This document shows, one piece after another, positions 25,799 to 35,207 of a DNA stretch of 64,000 nt. Made by a program: the position numbers and the translations under genes. Position 1 is the first letter of the stretch, and each line of letters opens with the position of its first letter. The DNA is taken from NCBI RefSeq assembly GCF_040958695.1, contig NZ_CP162599.1, positions 1,832,001 through 1,896,000 of the forward strand, in the 5' to 3' direction. The notes beneath the pieces were generated by a model. That model ran no database searches and had not been told where the DNA came from. It saw only the letters and a program-made list of their open reading frames with translations. Origin of the DNA: Ornithinibacillus sp. 4-3. GTDB lineage: Bacteria; Bacillota; Bacilli; Bacillales; Amphibacillaceae.

Positions 25799-26224
25799 TT
25801 ATACATATAATCTAGGCAAAGAATTACCTTTCCTTACTGTATTCGATTTTACCATATTTATACTATCTTTGTTGTCTTCATGCACTGGAGGTGTAGATAA
25901 ATCCTCAACATCAGTTGCTGTTTCCTCTTCTAAATCTATATTCTTAAAAGCTTTCATCATTCGATACATAGCTGGTAAATTTTTAACGAGAGGTCCGTAT
26001 TGTTGCACTAATGGAGTTGCAGAATCTACTACTTGTAAAACCTGCTGAATATTCCCTAACGATTTTGATAATCCTCCTACCCCTTTATTGATTAGATTAG
26101 GAATAGAGCTAATTTTTGATTGCGTTTGTGGGACTGGAGCTTGAAAATTACGTTGTGGAAAGAAAGGATGATTTCTATTTGTGAAATTTTGATTTGTATT
26201 TCTTGATTGATTAGCAAAAAGCAT
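25799..26224 (-). CDS. yqfQ: YqfQ/VrrA-like protein
   Basis: The 141-residue protein has a low-complexity, Asn/Gln/Pro/Phe-rich N-terminus ([19 protein letters not shown]). A conserved hydrophobic helical core [20 protein letters not shown], then [19 protein letters not shown], follows, and an acidic, less conserved tail ends the protein. This matches YqfQ of Bacillus, related to the VrrA repeat protein of B. anthracis, which is linked to spore material. The molecular role is not known. The ATG is preceded by GAGGAGG. It is 29 nt upstream of msrAB and may share its transcript. Confidence 0.75.
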   Translation of the reverse strand: MLFANQSRNTNQNFTNRNHPFFPQRNFQAPVPQTQSKISSIPNLINKGVGGLSKSLGNIQQVLQVVDSATPLVQQYGPLVKNLPAMYRMMKAFKNIDLEEETATDVEDLSTPPVHEDNKDSINMVKSNTVRKGNSLPRLYV

Positions 26225-26404
26225 AAAGATCCTCCTCTCTATTTTAATCTTTCATTCATTTTACGTAAATAAAAGATATCTCGTATAGGCGAAAAGGATC
26301 TTTCTTTCTATTTCCCGGGAAACCGCAGGATGTGGCAATATCAGCTATTGATAGCCATCATAGCGTCTTTTAAATGCTAATAATTTGTCGAATTCACTAG
26401 AAAT
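26225..26404. other. Intergenic region with imperfect GC-containing hairpins
   Basis: No gene is seen. Positions 26310-26375 contain CCCGGG and inverted copies around GATGTGGCAATATCAGC and ATTGATAGCCATC. These could form a structured 5' leader of yqfQ or the 3' end of yozE. No known riboswitch consensus is recognised. Confidence 0.3.
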
Positions 26405-26620
26405 TTATTTATGATTAGCTTCATATATTGCCCAGACTTCATCAAAAACCATTAAAGCATTGTGAAATGGTGTATTCCACTCTAAATAATCACTAATTTC
26501 ATGATAATTATTTGAATGCTTTGGGAAATCATGATCTTTAAACATCCAATCTGCTAATTTACTTTTTTCATCTGCTACTAGCTTTCCGCGTAGGGTCATC
26601 ATAAATTGATAAAAAGTCAT
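26405..26620 (-). CDS. yozE: YozE family protein (UPF0346, SAM-like fold)
   Basis: This 71-residue protein matches YozE: TFYQFMMTLRGK at the start, then LADWMFKDHDFPKHS, YHEISDYLEWN and a C-terminal FDEVWAIYE. The fold is a small sterile-alpha-motif-like helical bundle. The function is unknown in B. subtilis. I choose the ATG at 26620, which has AGAAGGTG about 8 nt upstream; the ATG two codons earlier is almost on top of that site. It is 28 nt past tatC and could be transcribed with it. Confidence 0.85.
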   Translation of the reverse strand: MTFYQFMMTLRGKLVADEKSKLADWMFKDHDFPKHSNNYHEISDYLEWNTPFHNALMVFDEVWAIYEANHK

Positions 26621-26648
26621 GTGCATATCACCTTCTTTTAAGAAAGTC

Positions 26649-27389
26649 TTAAGATTGTTGTTTGCTTTGTCTCTTCTTATAAACTCTTTCAGCTAATAAG
26701 ATACTGATTTCATAAAGAATGAACAATGGAACAGCTACTACAATTTGTAAAACCACATCTGGTGGTGTAATTAATGCAGCAATAATTAATAAGATAAAAT
26801 AAGCATACTTTCTTGTTTTACGCATAAATTTTGGTGTTAAGATTCCTATACTAGTTAAGAACATAATGATCACTGGGATTTCAAATAATAATGCAAATGG
26901 AATTAATACACGGAATAAAAAGCGAAAGTATTTTTCAACGGTAAATATTTCATTAAACATGCCATTATTTAATGATAGTAAGAATGGCAAAATTAAGTTG
27001 GTAAACATAAAGTATCCGAACACAATTCCTAAAATAAATAGGATAAATACTGCAGGAACATATAAAATAGAAAGTCTTCTTTCTGACTTTGTTAATCCTG
27101 GTTTAATAAACAACCATAATTGTAAACACAGAATCGGCATGGTAACTATGAGTGATCCTAAGCCAGCAAATGTAAAGTAAACCCAAATAATGTCCCCAGG
27201 GCTTGTGATATTCAAGTCAAATGGAATATCTTGTGCAATGAAATAATATATTTCTTCTACAAAAATAAAGATTCCTATAAAGAAAACAACAAAAAAGATA
27301 GCTGTAAATAATAAGCGATTACGTAATTCTGCTAAATGTCCGACAATATTCATTTCTTTTTCATTAGGCGTATCTATTTTTTCAGCCAT
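26649..27389 (-). CDS. tatC: Twin-arginine translocase subunit TatC
   Basis: The 246-residue membrane protein starts with the conserved cytoplasmic segment MNIVGHLAELRNRLLFTAIF (HLxELRxR is the twin-arginine recognition region). Six transmembrane helices follow, with the conserved PGLTKSERR and FYVPAVFILFILGIVFGYFM-like features and the LTPPDVVLQ loop (here AALITPPDVVLQIVVAVP). TatC binds the RR signal peptide of folded, cofactor-bearing proteins and forms the translocase with TatA. tatA lies 78 nt upstream. A likely client in this window is QcrA, whose N-terminus has SRRQFLN. Confidence 0.95.
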   Translation of the reverse strand: MAEKIDTPNEKEMNIVGHLAELRNRLLFTAIFFVVFFIGIFIFVEEIYYFIAQDIPFDLNITSPGDIIWVYFTFAGLGSLIVTMPILCLQLWLFIKPGLTKSERRLSILYVPAVFILFILGIVFGYFMFTNLILPFLLSLNNGMFNEIFTVEKYFRFLFRVLIPFALLFEIPVIIMFLTSIGILTPKFMRKTRKYAYFILLIIAALITPPDVVLQIVVAVPLFILYEISILLAERVYKKRQSKQQS

Positions 27390-27467
27390 TAATGCTCACT
27401 TCCTTTTACATAAGCATAAAAGAAGATGTAAGGATTAAAACCCTACACCTTCTATAAATAAATAACT

Positions 27468-27659
27468 TTATTTGGATGGATTGTCCTTCTTCGCTTTGCT
27501 ATCCTCTTCATCATCACCGATAATGCCTTTAGTTGCATTTTTGAATTCTCTTAAAGAATTACCAACAGCTTTTCCAAGTTCAGGTAATTTAGAAGGTCCA
27601 AAAATAATTAAAGCAACAACTAGAATTAAAATTAAACCAGGAATTCCAATTTGAGCCAT
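27468..27659 (-). CDS. tatA: Twin-arginine translocase subunit TatA
   Basis: I take the ATG at 27659 ([20 protein letters not shown]), which has GGGGTG 6 nt upstream; a GTG nine bases earlier is within that site. The 63-residue protein has one transmembrane helix (about 5-22), the [20 protein letters not shown] hinge and amphipathic helix, and a charged tail, as expected of TatA. It oligomerises to form the pore or membrane-thinning patch recruited by TatC. It precedes tatC in a two-gene minimal Tat system of the Bacillus TatAC type. A weak hairpin lies between the genes (27422-27455). Confidence 0.93.
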   Translation of the reverse strand: MAQIGIPGLILILVVALIIFGPSKLPELGKAVGNSLREFKNATKGIIGDDEEDSKAKKDNPSK

Positions 27660-27840
27660 ATTTTTCACCCCAATAATTTGATAGTACTACTCTATCTTTA
27701 AGTAACTGATTAAATTATAACTTGTCTACATCAAAAACAAAACTAAGTTTACAAAAATCCACATAATGTTCAAATTCTAAGCTTCTACATTATTTTATCA
27801 TGAGAATAGGAGAATGCAAATTTTTTTCGTTTGATTGGTC

Positions 27841-28425
27841 TTACTCTTTATACTTTAATGCTTTCTGATATTCCTCTGGTTTATTCATATTAAAGAAATG
27901 TTTTGTTAGTATTTCCCCAGCTATTTCTGGATAATCACCAACATATTTAACTTTTAAATAATCGAATAATCTTCTTACTTTCAAGTCATCTTTTGATAGT
28001 TGCTGTTGTACATAAGGAAGCACTGTTTTTCTGTATATCCCAGCTAATGGATGAATTCTCTCCTCATATTTTGGAATAATGACATCATTATCTTCCATAT
28101 TAGCTAATAATAATTGATAAATATCAGCTTGAATAAATGGCATATCACAAGCAGCAAATAGATATAAATCTGCTGGTTGATAATATAAAGCCGATTCGAT
28201 CCCAGCTAAGGGGCCTTTATCTAGAAAACGATCTTCGTATATTTTAAATGGCAAAAAATCATAATCTGAAGGATGATTCGAAATAATAATAATATCCTTT
28301 GTTATTTTTTGTAATTCCTCTGCTATATGTTGAATTGTAGGTTTTCCATTGATTGGAAGTAATGATTTATTCGTACCCATTCTTGAAGATTTACCACCAG
28401 CAAGAATGACGCCACAAATATGCAA
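27841..28425 (-). CDS. mobA: Molybdenum cofactor guanylyltransferase MobA
   Basis: The nucleotidyltransferase signature GVILAGGKSSRMGTNKSLLP is at the N-terminus, DMPFIQADIYQLL (about 95) supplies the metal-binding acid, and PLAGIYRKTVLP is conserved. MobA links GMP to molybdopterin to make the MGD cofactor of molybdoenzymes. I favour the TTG at 28425, which has GGTGGAG 6 nt upstream; ATG 28431 overlaps that site and GTG 28443 lacks one, so the product is 194 to 200 residues. It sits between dfrA and tatA. Many MGD enzymes are Tat substrates, which may explain the link to tatAC. No other Moco gene is in the window. Confidence 0.88.
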   Translation of the reverse strand: MHICGVILAGGKSSRMGTNKSLLPINGKPTIQHIAEELQKITKDIIIISNHPSDYDFLPFKIYEDRFLDKGPLAGIESALYYQPADLYLFAACDMPFIQADIYQLLLANMEDNDVIIPKYEERIHPLAGIYRKTVLPYVQQQLSKDDLKVRRLFDYLKVKYVGDYPEIAGEILTKHFFNMNKPEEYQKALKYKE

Positions 28426-28446
28426 ATACATCTCCACCTTCACACT

Positions 28447-28932
28447 TTAGATTCGGTCATATACAGTGAAATAATAATCATAAGGGTTTTTATCATCTTT
28501 TTCGCCTTTTGTTTTGGATACTTGTTTCCACTCTGACTTAGAAAATTCTGGGAAAAGTGTATCTCCTTCAAAGTCTTCATCAATATGTGTAATATATAAA
28601 CGATCAGCATGTGAAATAGTTTGTTCGTATAAGTTGCCGCCCCCACCAATAAAAATTTCATCATTAGGATACTTTTCAACTATTTTAAAAATATCATTTA
28701 GTTCATGAATTACTTCTACCCCATCTATATTTAATTCTTGGCGAGTAAGTACAATGTTTCTCCGATTCGGTAGTGGTCTACCAATTGATTCGAATGTTTT
28801 TCGTCCCATAATAATGGTATGTCCATTCGTTACTTCCTTAAAATATTGTAAATCCTTTGGGATATGCCAAGGCATATCGTTGTCTGAACCAATCATTCTG
28901 TTATTTCCTATTGCGACTATTAAGGAAAGCAT
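28447..28932 (-). CDS. dfrA: Dihydrofolate reductase
   Basis: The 161-residue enzyme is of standard length. It starts MLSLIVAIGNNRMIGSDNDM, the substrate-loop region, with PWHIPKDLQYFK containing the active-site acid, then IIMGRKTFESIGRPLP and IGGGGNLYEQ for NADPH binding. It reduces dihydrofolate to tetrahydrofolate, regenerating the cofactor oxidised by thymidylate synthase, whose gene lies just upstream. The two genes are 43 nt apart on the same strand and form the usual thyA-dfrA pair. It is the classical trimethoprim target; no resistance-conferring change is inferred. Confidence 0.95.
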   Translation of the reverse strand: MLSLIVAIGNNRMIGSDNDMPWHIPKDLQYFKEVTNGHTIIMGRKTFESIGRPLPNRRNIVLTRQELNIDGVEVIHELNDIFKIVEKYPNDEIFIGGGGNLYEQTISHADRLYITHIDEDFEGDTLFPEFSKSEWKQVSKTKGEKDDKNPYDYYFTVYDRI

Positions 28933-28975
28933 ATGTTACCTCCAATGTATGATAAATTAAGTATTTTCATGCTTG

Positions 28976-29917
28976 CTATACTGCGATTGGTGCTTTAATC
29001 GTTGGATGCGGATCATAATCAACAATTTCAAAATCATTAAGTTCAAAATCAAAAATGGATTGCTTATCACTGTTGATTTTTAATGTTGGCAGTGGACGTA
29101 ATTCTCTACTTAATTGGAGTTCAACTTGTTCTACATGATTGGAATAAATATGTGCATCACCAAAAGTATGAACAAAATCTCCTACCTCTAAGCCACATTC
29201 ATGTGCGATTAAATGCGTTAACAGAGCATAGCTAGCAATATTAAAAGGCACACCTAAAAATACATCTGCACTACGCTGGTATAATTGACATGATAGCTTA
29301 CCATCAGTAACATAAAACTGGAATAACGTATGGCAAGGTGGCAATGCCATATGTGGTACATCCTCAGGGTTCCATGCAGAAACAATATGTCTTCTGGAAT
29401 TAGGATTCGTTTTAATTGCATCAATTACTTCTTTTAATTGATCCACCCCATTGAAATCACGCCATTGCTTTCCATATACTAAACCGAGATCACCATATTT
29501 TTCAGCAAATCCTAGATCTTCAAGGATTCGATTTTTAAAAATATCCATTTGTTTATCATATTCTGCTTTAAATGCAGGATCTTCCAATATTTTATTTCCA
29601 AAATCATCCATATTAGGCCCTGTATAGTCTTCGCTTTCCACCCATTTTTTAAATGCCCATTCATTCCAAATATTAATATTATTTTCTAGTAAATAGCGTA
29701 TATTTGTATCGCCTTTAATAAACCAAAGCAATTCAACGGCTATTATACGAAAAGGAACTTTTTTAGTTGTTAGTAATGGGAAGCCTTTGCTTAAATCAAA
29801 GCGCATTTGATGACCAAAAATAGAATAGGTTCCAGTATTTGTTCGATCATCCTTTTCCTTACCAGCTGCTAAAATTTTCTTACATAAATCTAGGTAAGCT
29901 TGTTCTTCCGTTATCAT
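28976..29917 (-). CDS. thyA: Thymidylate synthase (long form)
   Basis: The 313-residue enzyme methylates dUMP with methylene-tetrahydrofolate. It shows the folate/dUMP motifs [19 protein letters not shown], the catalytic cysteine [10 protein letters not shown] (Cys195), the [18 protein letters not shown] segment and [11 protein letters not shown]. At 313 residues it carries an insertion of about 50 residues (roughly 90-139: [14 protein letters not shown]...LGFAEKYGD), as in Lactobacillus casei thymidylate synthase. The shorter E. coli type has 264 residues. The downstream dfrA regenerates its folate cofactor. ATG follows GGAGGG. Confidence 0.95.
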   Translation of the reverse strand: MITEEQAYLDLCKKILAAGKEKDDRTNTGTYSIFGHQMRFDLSKGFPLLTTKKVPFRIIAVELLWFIKGDTNIRYLLENNINIWNEWAFKKWVESEDYTGPNMDDFGNKILEDPAFKAEYDKQMDIFKNRILEDLGFAEKYGDLGLVYGKQWRDFNGVDQLKEVIDAIKTNPNSRRHIVSAWNPEDVPHMALPPCHTLFQFYVTDGKLSCQLYQRSADVFLGVPFNIASYALLTHLIAHECGLEVGDFVHTFGDAHIYSNHVEQVELQLSRELRPLPTLKINSDKQSIFDFELNDFEIVDYDPHPTIKAPIAV

Positions 29918-30185
29918 TACTTTCCCTCCATTTAATTGTAACTAATATATCTTGTTCATTTATCATACCCGAAAAAAGCATAAGTCACAATCACTCATAT
30001 TTTGGTCTTGAATGGTCTTAAATCACTGAAACCAAAAGCAAACATTATAAACAATATGATTGTAGTTTTTATAAAACTTTTGATATTCCTAATAGATCTT
30101 TTTAACCTTTTTCCATTTTCTACTCTTTGTTCTAAATTTATTTATGGAGCAACTGTGTTTAGCAGTAATATCTAATATTATTTTT

Positions 30186-30536
30186 TTACTGATGAATAAG
30201 AATATTGACTAGCTTTCCAAATGGGTCCCTTACGTAAAAACGCCGTACTCCCCATGGTTCCTCAACTGGTCCATACTCAATTGGGATGCCCGCTTCCTGC
30301 ACACGAGTTAATGCTTCTTCCAGATCATCAACTTCAATAGATAAATCAGGCACTTGTGTTCCGGAACCTCCCTCTGAAAGAAAGCTAATTTGAGTTTCCA
30401 TTTTCTCATCGGATCCATAAGTTGCAATAAATCCCATATCCATTAGTTGTTCAAGCCCAAGTACCTCTCCGTAGAAGTATGCTGCTTTGGACTTGTCCTG
30501 TGTTTCTACATTCGCAACAATTCGTTTTACCTTCAT
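30186..30536 (-). CDS. VOC-family (glyoxalase-like) protein
   Basis: The 116-residue protein is a single VOC unit: VKRIVANVETQDKSKAAYFY at the start, FLSEGGSGTQVPDLSIEVDD in the middle and PWGVRRFYVRDPFGKLVNIL at the end. The RRFYVRDPFGKLVN closing motif is typical of bleomycin-resistance/glyoxalase-like proteins of unknown substrate. It is 222 nt downstream of fhs, with a terminator between them, so it is probably a separate transcript. No metal ligand set is certain. Confidence 0.8.
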   Translation of the reverse strand: MKVKRIVANVETQDKSKAAYFYGEVLGLEQLMDMGFIATYGSDEKMETQISFLSEGGSGTQVPDLSIEVDDLEEALTRVQEAGIPIEYGPVEEPWGVRRFYVRDPFGKLVNILIHQ

Positions 30537-30717
30537 CTTTATACACTCCCAAAATTTTGACAGCCATTTTATTGCATACCTAATCTGGTAACAATTTAAT
30601 ATTTATTATAGTCAAAAATATAATGAAATTTAAGCTTCGACCCTTTTAGTAAGGCGGAATGTATTTCTGTAGCGATTACTTCTAGTCATTTTCGTTATAC
30701 TTTTTTCTATGATAAAG

Positions 30718-30750
30718 AAAGACTGTCTACTTTTATGTAAACAGTCTTTT
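30718..30750 (-). terminator. Terminator for fhs
   Basis: AAAGACTGT (30718-30726) and ACAGTCTTT (30741-30749), with an inner TAC/GTA pairing and a 6-nt loop, form a hairpin 14 nt past the fhs stop, with A runs that become Ts on the minus strand. Confidence 0.75.
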
Positions 30751-30762
30751 CTTATTGATATA

Positions 30763-32433
30763 TTAGAATAAGCCTAGAGCTCTTCCATCTTCTGAAACGT
30801 CCATATTTAAAGCAGCTGGTTTAACTGGTAAACCTGGCATTGTCATCATATCTCCTGTAAGAACTACGATAAACCCTGCTCCAATAGATGGGCGCATTTC
30901 TCGAATTGAAATAGTAAAATCTTCTGGTCGACCTAATAATGCCGGATTATCTGATAAAGAGTATTGTGTTTTCGCCATACATACTGGCAATTTATCCCAC
31001 CCCTGCATTTCATAGAATGCAGCCTGTTTCTTAGCTTGTGGAGATAATTCAATATCTTTTGCTCCATAAACTTTTTGAGCGATTTTTCTAATTTTTGTTT
31101 CTAAAGAATCCTCTAATTCATAAATACGTTTAAAATCACGTTCTTCAGACTCTGCTTTAGCAATAACTTTTTTCGCTAAATCAATTCCACCTGCACCACC
31201 TTTAGCCCAAATATCAGCTAAAGCAACATCAACACCTTGTTCTTCACACCATGCTTGGATAAAATCAGTTTCAGCTTCTGTATCTGTAGGGAATTTATTA
31301 ATTGCAACAACATAAGGAAGTCCAAAAGTTTCAATCGTTTCCATATGTTTCTTCAAATTGCTCATACCTGCTTTTAATGCTTCTACATTTTCTGCTTTTA
31401 AATCGTCTTTAGCAACTCCACCATGCATCTTCAATGCTCGAACAGTAGCAACAATGACAACAGCTGCTGGTTCAAAGTCTCCAGCTCGGGATTTAATATC
31501 GAGAAACTTCTCTGCTCCAAGATCCGCTCCAAATCCCGCTTCCGTAACAACATATTCCCCTAATTTAGCAGCAGTTTTGGTAGCGATAATACTATTACAT
31601 CCATGGGCAATATTCGCAAATGGACCACCATGGATAATTGCTGGGGTATTTTCAATTGTTTGAACTAAGTTAGGCTTGATTGCATCCTTTAATAAAAGTG
31701 TTAATGCACCTTCTACTTTTAGATCTTTTACTGTAACAGGCTCTTCATTATATGTATAACCAATTACAACCCGAGAAATCTTCTCACGTAAATCATTTAA
31801 ATCATTTGCTAGACACAGGATAGCCATAATTTCAGATGCTACCGTAATATTAAATCCATCTTGTCTAGGAACCCCCTGTGTAGGCCCGCCTAATCCAACA
31901 ACAATTTGTCTTAACGTACGGTCATTCATATCCATGACTCGCTTCCACTCAATACGACGTGGATCAATATTCAACTCATTTCCACGTTGAATGTGGTTAT
32001 CAATTAGAGCAGATAATGCGTTATTTGCTGTAGTAATTGCATGTAAATCACCAGTAAAATGCAGGTTAATATCCTCCATCGGTAGCACTTGTGAATATCC
32101 ACCACCAGCAGCCCCACCTTTTATTCCCATTACTGGCCCTAAGGAAGGCTCGCGCAAAGCGATGATTGTTTTCTTGCCTACTTGGTTTAATGCTTGGCCT
32201 AAACCAACAGATACAGTTGACTTTCCTTCTCCAGCAGGTGTAGGGCTAATCGCCGTTACTAAAACAACTTTTCCGTCAGGACGATCTTTTAGTTTATTCA
32301 ATAAAGCATCTGATAATTTTGCTTTCGTATGTCCATATGGTTCCCAGTCTGATTCATCTAATTGTAAACCTTCAACAATCTCACGAATTGGTTTTAATGT
32401 GGCTTCCTGAGCAATTTCAATATCTGTTTTCAT
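30763..32433 (-). CDS. fhs: Formate-tetrahydrofolate ligase
   Basis: The 556-residue enzyme is of standard family length. It shows the nucleotide-binding region [20 protein letters not shown] (about 60-80), [32 protein letters not shown] and the C-terminal [15 protein letters not shown]. It makes 10-formyl-THF from formate, ATP and THF, feeding purines and formyl-Met. B. subtilis lacks this enzyme and uses FolD, so its presence is a lineage feature; with thyA and dfrA nearby it completes a folate cluster. It is monocistronic with a terminator at 30718. Confidence 0.96.
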   Translation of the reverse strand: MKTDIEIAQEATLKPIREIVEGLQLDESDWEPYGHTKAKLSDALLNKLKDRPDGKVVLVTAISPTPAGEGKSTVSVGLGQALNQVGKKTIIALREPSLGPVMGIKGGAAGGGYSQVLPMEDINLHFTGDLHAITTANNALSALIDNHIQRGNELNIDPRRIEWKRVMDMNDRTLRQIVVGLGGPTQGVPRQDGFNITVASEIMAILCLANDLNDLREKISRVVIGYTYNEEPVTVKDLKVEGALTLLLKDAIKPNLVQTIENTPAIIHGGPFANIAHGCNSIIATKTAAKLGEYVVTEAGFGADLGAEKFLDIKSRAGDFEPAAVVIVATVRALKMHGGVAKDDLKAENVEALKAGMSNLKKHMETIETFGLPYVVAINKFPTDTEAETDFIQAWCEEQGVDVALADIWAKGGAGGIDLAKKVIAKAESEERDFKRIYELEDSLETKIRKIAQKVYGAKDIELSPQAKKQAAFYEMQGWDKLPVCMAKTQYSLSDNPALLGRPEDFTISIREMRPSIGAGFIVVLTGDMMTMPGLPVKPAALNMDVSEDGRALGLF

Positions 32434-32572
32434 TATATAGCTCTCTCCTTTAATGCAAAATTTTTAATATTACTGATATTATATCGCATTTGCTTTTTTT
32501 ATGGTATGGAAAGGTTTTGGTTGACACTCATTATTCTTTGTTTAACTAGTGTTTTACCCTAAATCAATTAGT

Positions 32573-32653
32573 TTGTGAAATAATTCACAACTTTATCACA
32601 TTTTTTTCATAATTTTGCCATCCCAATTGAACAGTTTGTGAAATGTTGAACAA
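32573..32653 (+). promoter_or_regulatory. Two Rex-like operators upstream of the ba3 oxidase operon
   Basis: TTGTGAA-ATAA-TTCACAA (32573-32590) is a perfect 18-bp inverted repeat. It fits the Rex redox-repressor consensus TTGTGAAATANTTNNCAA, and the core TGTGA-N6-TCACA also resembles an Fnr box. A second site, TTGTGAA-ATGT-TGAACAA (32636-32653), has one perfect half. It overlaps a possible -35 (TTGAAC, 32646-32651). Rex would repress at high NADH. Confidence 0.6.
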
Positions 32654-32804
32654 AGTTATAAAAAATATATTACTTTGTGTGTATGATGAAAGTGTAAGAA
32701 GAGCTTTACATATGAAAAAGAGAGTGACTTCAAACACCTATATATCTAGTATCCTATCGACTTTACTCTCAATGAAAAAATCTAAAATGAAAGGAGTGAT
32801 TAAG

Positions 32805-32966
32805 ATGGCTGGGCCAAAGGTGAAGGAGAAAGAATCAAATGTGAAAAAACAAGTTAATCATGAAGAAGAAACATCCCTCAAAGGTACATTAGCTTCAGTA
32901 ATGATTTTAGGCGGAATTATTGTACTAAGCTGGATAGGTGTATGGATGTTATTCGTAACCCGTTAA
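32805..32966 (+). CDS. ba3-type cytochrome c oxidase subunit IIa
   Basis: The 53-residue product starts MAGPKVKEKESNVKKQVNHE and has one transmembrane helix, LASVMILGGIIVLSWIGVWM, near the C-terminus. This is the classical small subunit IIa (cytochrome c oxidase 2A family), a helical protein that packs beside subunits I and II in ba3 oxidases. AAAGGAG 8 nt upstream supports the ATG at 32805; longer upstream frames in this phase start in untranslated sequence. Subunit II follows after 18 nt. The regulatory Rex-like sites lie about 150-230 bp upstream. Confidence 0.85.
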   Translation: MAGPKVKEKESNVKKQVNHEEETSLKGTLASVMILGGIIVLSWIGVWMLFVTR

Positions 32967-32984
32967 GAAAAGGAGAAGAGGACT

Positions 32985-33467
32985 ATGCATTTTCATAAAT
33001 ATGAAAAGATTTGGTTATTTTTTGGTGTAGGTAGTTTATTAGTATTCCTAACCGTTGTAGGAATTAGCGCATTCTATATGGGCAGTCAACCCCCTAGCTG
33101 CGCTGTAACGTTAGATCCAGAAAAAGTAGATGAATGGGAACCATTTAATGAGCCTGGATTAAAACAAATTGGTGATAATGAATACGAATTAGCAATTGTT
33201 GCTTCTGCTTTCAACTATGATGTTGGAACAGATGATAAGGTAGTTCAGATTCCTAAAGGAGCAACAGTACATTTTGTAGTTACAACGAAAGATGTGATTC
33301 ATGGTTTTGAACTAGCTGGTACAAATGTAAACATGATGCTAGAGCCTGGCTATGTAAGTACATTAACAAATACATTTAAAAAAGAAGGTACATTTACCAT
33401 GGTATGTAATGAGTATTGTGGAACTGGACACCACTTAATGTATGCGACGATTGAGGTGACTGAATAA
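32985..33467 (+). CDS. ba3-type cytochrome c oxidase subunit II (CuA)
   Basis: The 160-residue protein has one N-terminal transmembrane anchor (WLFFGVGSLLVFLTVVGIS) and a soluble cupredoxin domain. The CuA ligands are visible: His106 (DVIHGF), Cys141, Glu143, Cys145, His149 and Met152 in CNEYCGTGHHLM. It accepts electrons from cytochrome c at the membrane surface and passes them to subunit I. The short, single-helix form without a c-heme is typical of B-type (ba3/b(o/a)3) oxidases. AAGGAGAAGAGG precedes the ATG. Its final base coincides with the start region of subunit I, so the genes are translationally coupled. Confidence 0.93.
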   Translation: MHFHKYEKIWLFFGVGSLLVFLTVVGISAFYMGSQPPSCAVTLDPEKVDEWEPFNEPGLKQIGDNEYELAIVASAFNYDVGTDDKVVQIPKGATVHFVVTTKDVIHGFELAGTNVNMMLEPGYVSTLTNTFKKEGTFTMVCNEYCGTGHHLMYATIEVTE

Positions 33468-35116
33468 TGATGAAATCTGTTCGAGGTTTACCAATTAAAG
33501 ATGCAAGATTATCGATGGCACATCTATATGTTGCATTTGCTGCCCTATTCGTAGGTGCTTCAGCAGGTTTATTACAAGTACTAGAACGTTCTGGAAAATT
33601 CCAAATGCCATTTAACCTTAGCTATTATCAAATTTTAACAATCCATGGAGTTATTCTCGGTCTAGTATTAACTACTTTCTTTATTATCGGTTTTATGCTT
33701 GCTGCACAAAGTAAAACTACAGGTGGATATAATAAAACAGAGCTCATTATTGGTTGGATAGGCTTCTGGCTAATGTTGGCTGGAGTTATTCTTGCAGGTA
33801 TTTTAATGATTCAAAATGAAGCAACTGTTTTATATACATTTTATGCTCCACTACAAGCACATGCAGGATTTTATTTTGGTTTAACTTTAATTATTGTTGG
33901 TACATGGTTAGATGCGTTTGTAATGTTTAAGCGTCATGCTAGATTCCGCAAAGAGAATCCAGGTCAACCTACTCCATTATTAAGCTATATGGGTGTAGTA
34001 ACAATGGCAATGTGGTTTATTGCGTCCTTAGGAGTAGCAACAACTGTATTATTCCAATTATTACCTTGGTCTTTAGGTTGGGTAGATACAGTAGATGTAC
34101 TAGTTAGCCGTACATTATTCTGGTACTTTGGTCATCCACTTGTATATTTCTGGTTATTGCCTGCATACATGATGTGGTATGCGGTTATGCCAAAAATTAT
34201 CGGTGGTAAAGTATTTTCAGATTCATTAGCACGTTTTACATTTATTTTATTACTATTATTCTCTATTCCAGTTGGGTTTCACCACCAATTAACAGAGCCT
34301 GGTATTGATCCATTCTGGAAGTTTCTACAAGTTATTTTAACATTTTTAGTAGTTATTCCTTCTTTAATGACGGCATTCTCTATGTTTGCTATGTTTGAAT
34401 CAAGAGGAAGAGAATTAGGAGCAAAAGGGCTATTTGGCTGGCTGAAGAAAATGCCATGGAAAGATGTTCGTTTCTTAGCACCATTTATTGGTATGCTCTT
34501 CTTCATCCCTGGAGGAGCTGGAGGAATTATTAATGCTTCTAACCAAATGAACCAAGTTGTCCATAATACAATTTGGGTTACAGGACACTTCCATTTAACA
34601 GTAGCAACAGTAGTAATGTTGACATTCTTTGGAATTACTTATTGGTTAGTACCGACATTAACTGGTAGAATTCTTACACCAGCAATGAACAAGCTAGGTA
34701 TTATTCAAACAATTTTCTGGACAGTAGGTATGACGATTATGTCTACCGCAATGCACTGGCAAGGATTATTAGGTGGGCCACGTCGTTCTGCATACTCTGA
34801 ATATGCTGGTAATGCTGATACAGCTGCTTGGGGGCCATATCAAATGGCTCAAGCTATTGGTGGATCTATCCTATTTATTGGTATGGTAATCATGATTATT
34901 ATCTTTGTTTATCTCGCGTTCTTTGCTCCTAAAGGCGAAGAAAAATTCCCAGTTGCTGCTCTTGCAAAAGATGCAATTTCAACTCCTAAAGTATTTGAAA
35001 ACTGGAAATTATGGATTGGTATTACTGTACTATTAATCTTGTTCACATATACGATTCCGTTTATCGATATTCTACAAAATGCGCCTCCGGGATCTAAAGG
35101 TTTTAAATTATGGTAA
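33467..35116 (+). CDS. b(o/a)3-type cytochrome c oxidase subunit I
   Basis: The 549-residue protein has about 12-13 transmembrane helices. Heme and CuB ligands are visible: ILTIHGVILG (His of low-spin heme), FWYFGHPLVYFWLLPAY (CuB His and Tyr), GFHHQLTEP (CuB His-His) and TGHFHLTVA (heme His pair). It is the oxygen-reducing, proton-pumping core of a B-type oxidase with high oxygen affinity. It starts one base inside subunit II. Only IIa, II and I are present, as expected for ba3 enzymes. A Sco copper-insertion protein is encoded 91 nt downstream. Confidence 0.95.
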   Translation: MMKSVRGLPIKDARLSMAHLYVAFAALFVGASAGLLQVLERSGKFQMPFNLSYYQILTIHGVILGLVLTTFFIIGFMLAAQSKTTGGYNKTELIIGWIGFWLMLAGVILAGILMIQNEATVLYTFYAPLQAHAGFYFGLTLIIVGTWLDAFVMFKRHARFRKENPGQPTPLLSYMGVVTMAMWFIASLGVATTVLFQLLPWSLGWVDTVDVLVSRTLFWYFGHPLVYFWLLPAYMMWYAVMPKIIGGKVFSDSLARFTFILLLLFSIPVGFHHQLTEPGIDPFWKFLQVILTFLVVIPSLMTAFSMFAMFESRGRELGAKGLFGWLKKMPWKDVRFLAPFIGMLFFIPGGAGGIINASNQMNQVVHNTIWVTGHFHLTVATVVMLTFFGITYWLVPTLTGRILTPAMNKLGIIQTIFWTVGMTIMSTAMHWQGLLGGPRRSAYSEYAGNADTAAWGPYQMAQAIGGSILFIGMVIMIIIFVYLAFFAPKGEEKFPVAALAKDAISTPKVFENWKLWIGITVLLILFTYTIPFIDILQNAPPGSKGFKLW

Positions 35117-35207
35117 CAAGGTAGGAACGTATATAGGGTGTAGAGGAAATTTTGCCCTTCCTCTTCCCCTATTCTTTATAAGCCTTACTTTTATGGAGGG
35201 AATTTAA

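Noticed and set aside
32643-32804. N-terminal extension of the oxidase IIa gene
   Set aside because: The frame crosses the promoter; AAAGGAG 8 nt before 32805 and family length point to the short form.
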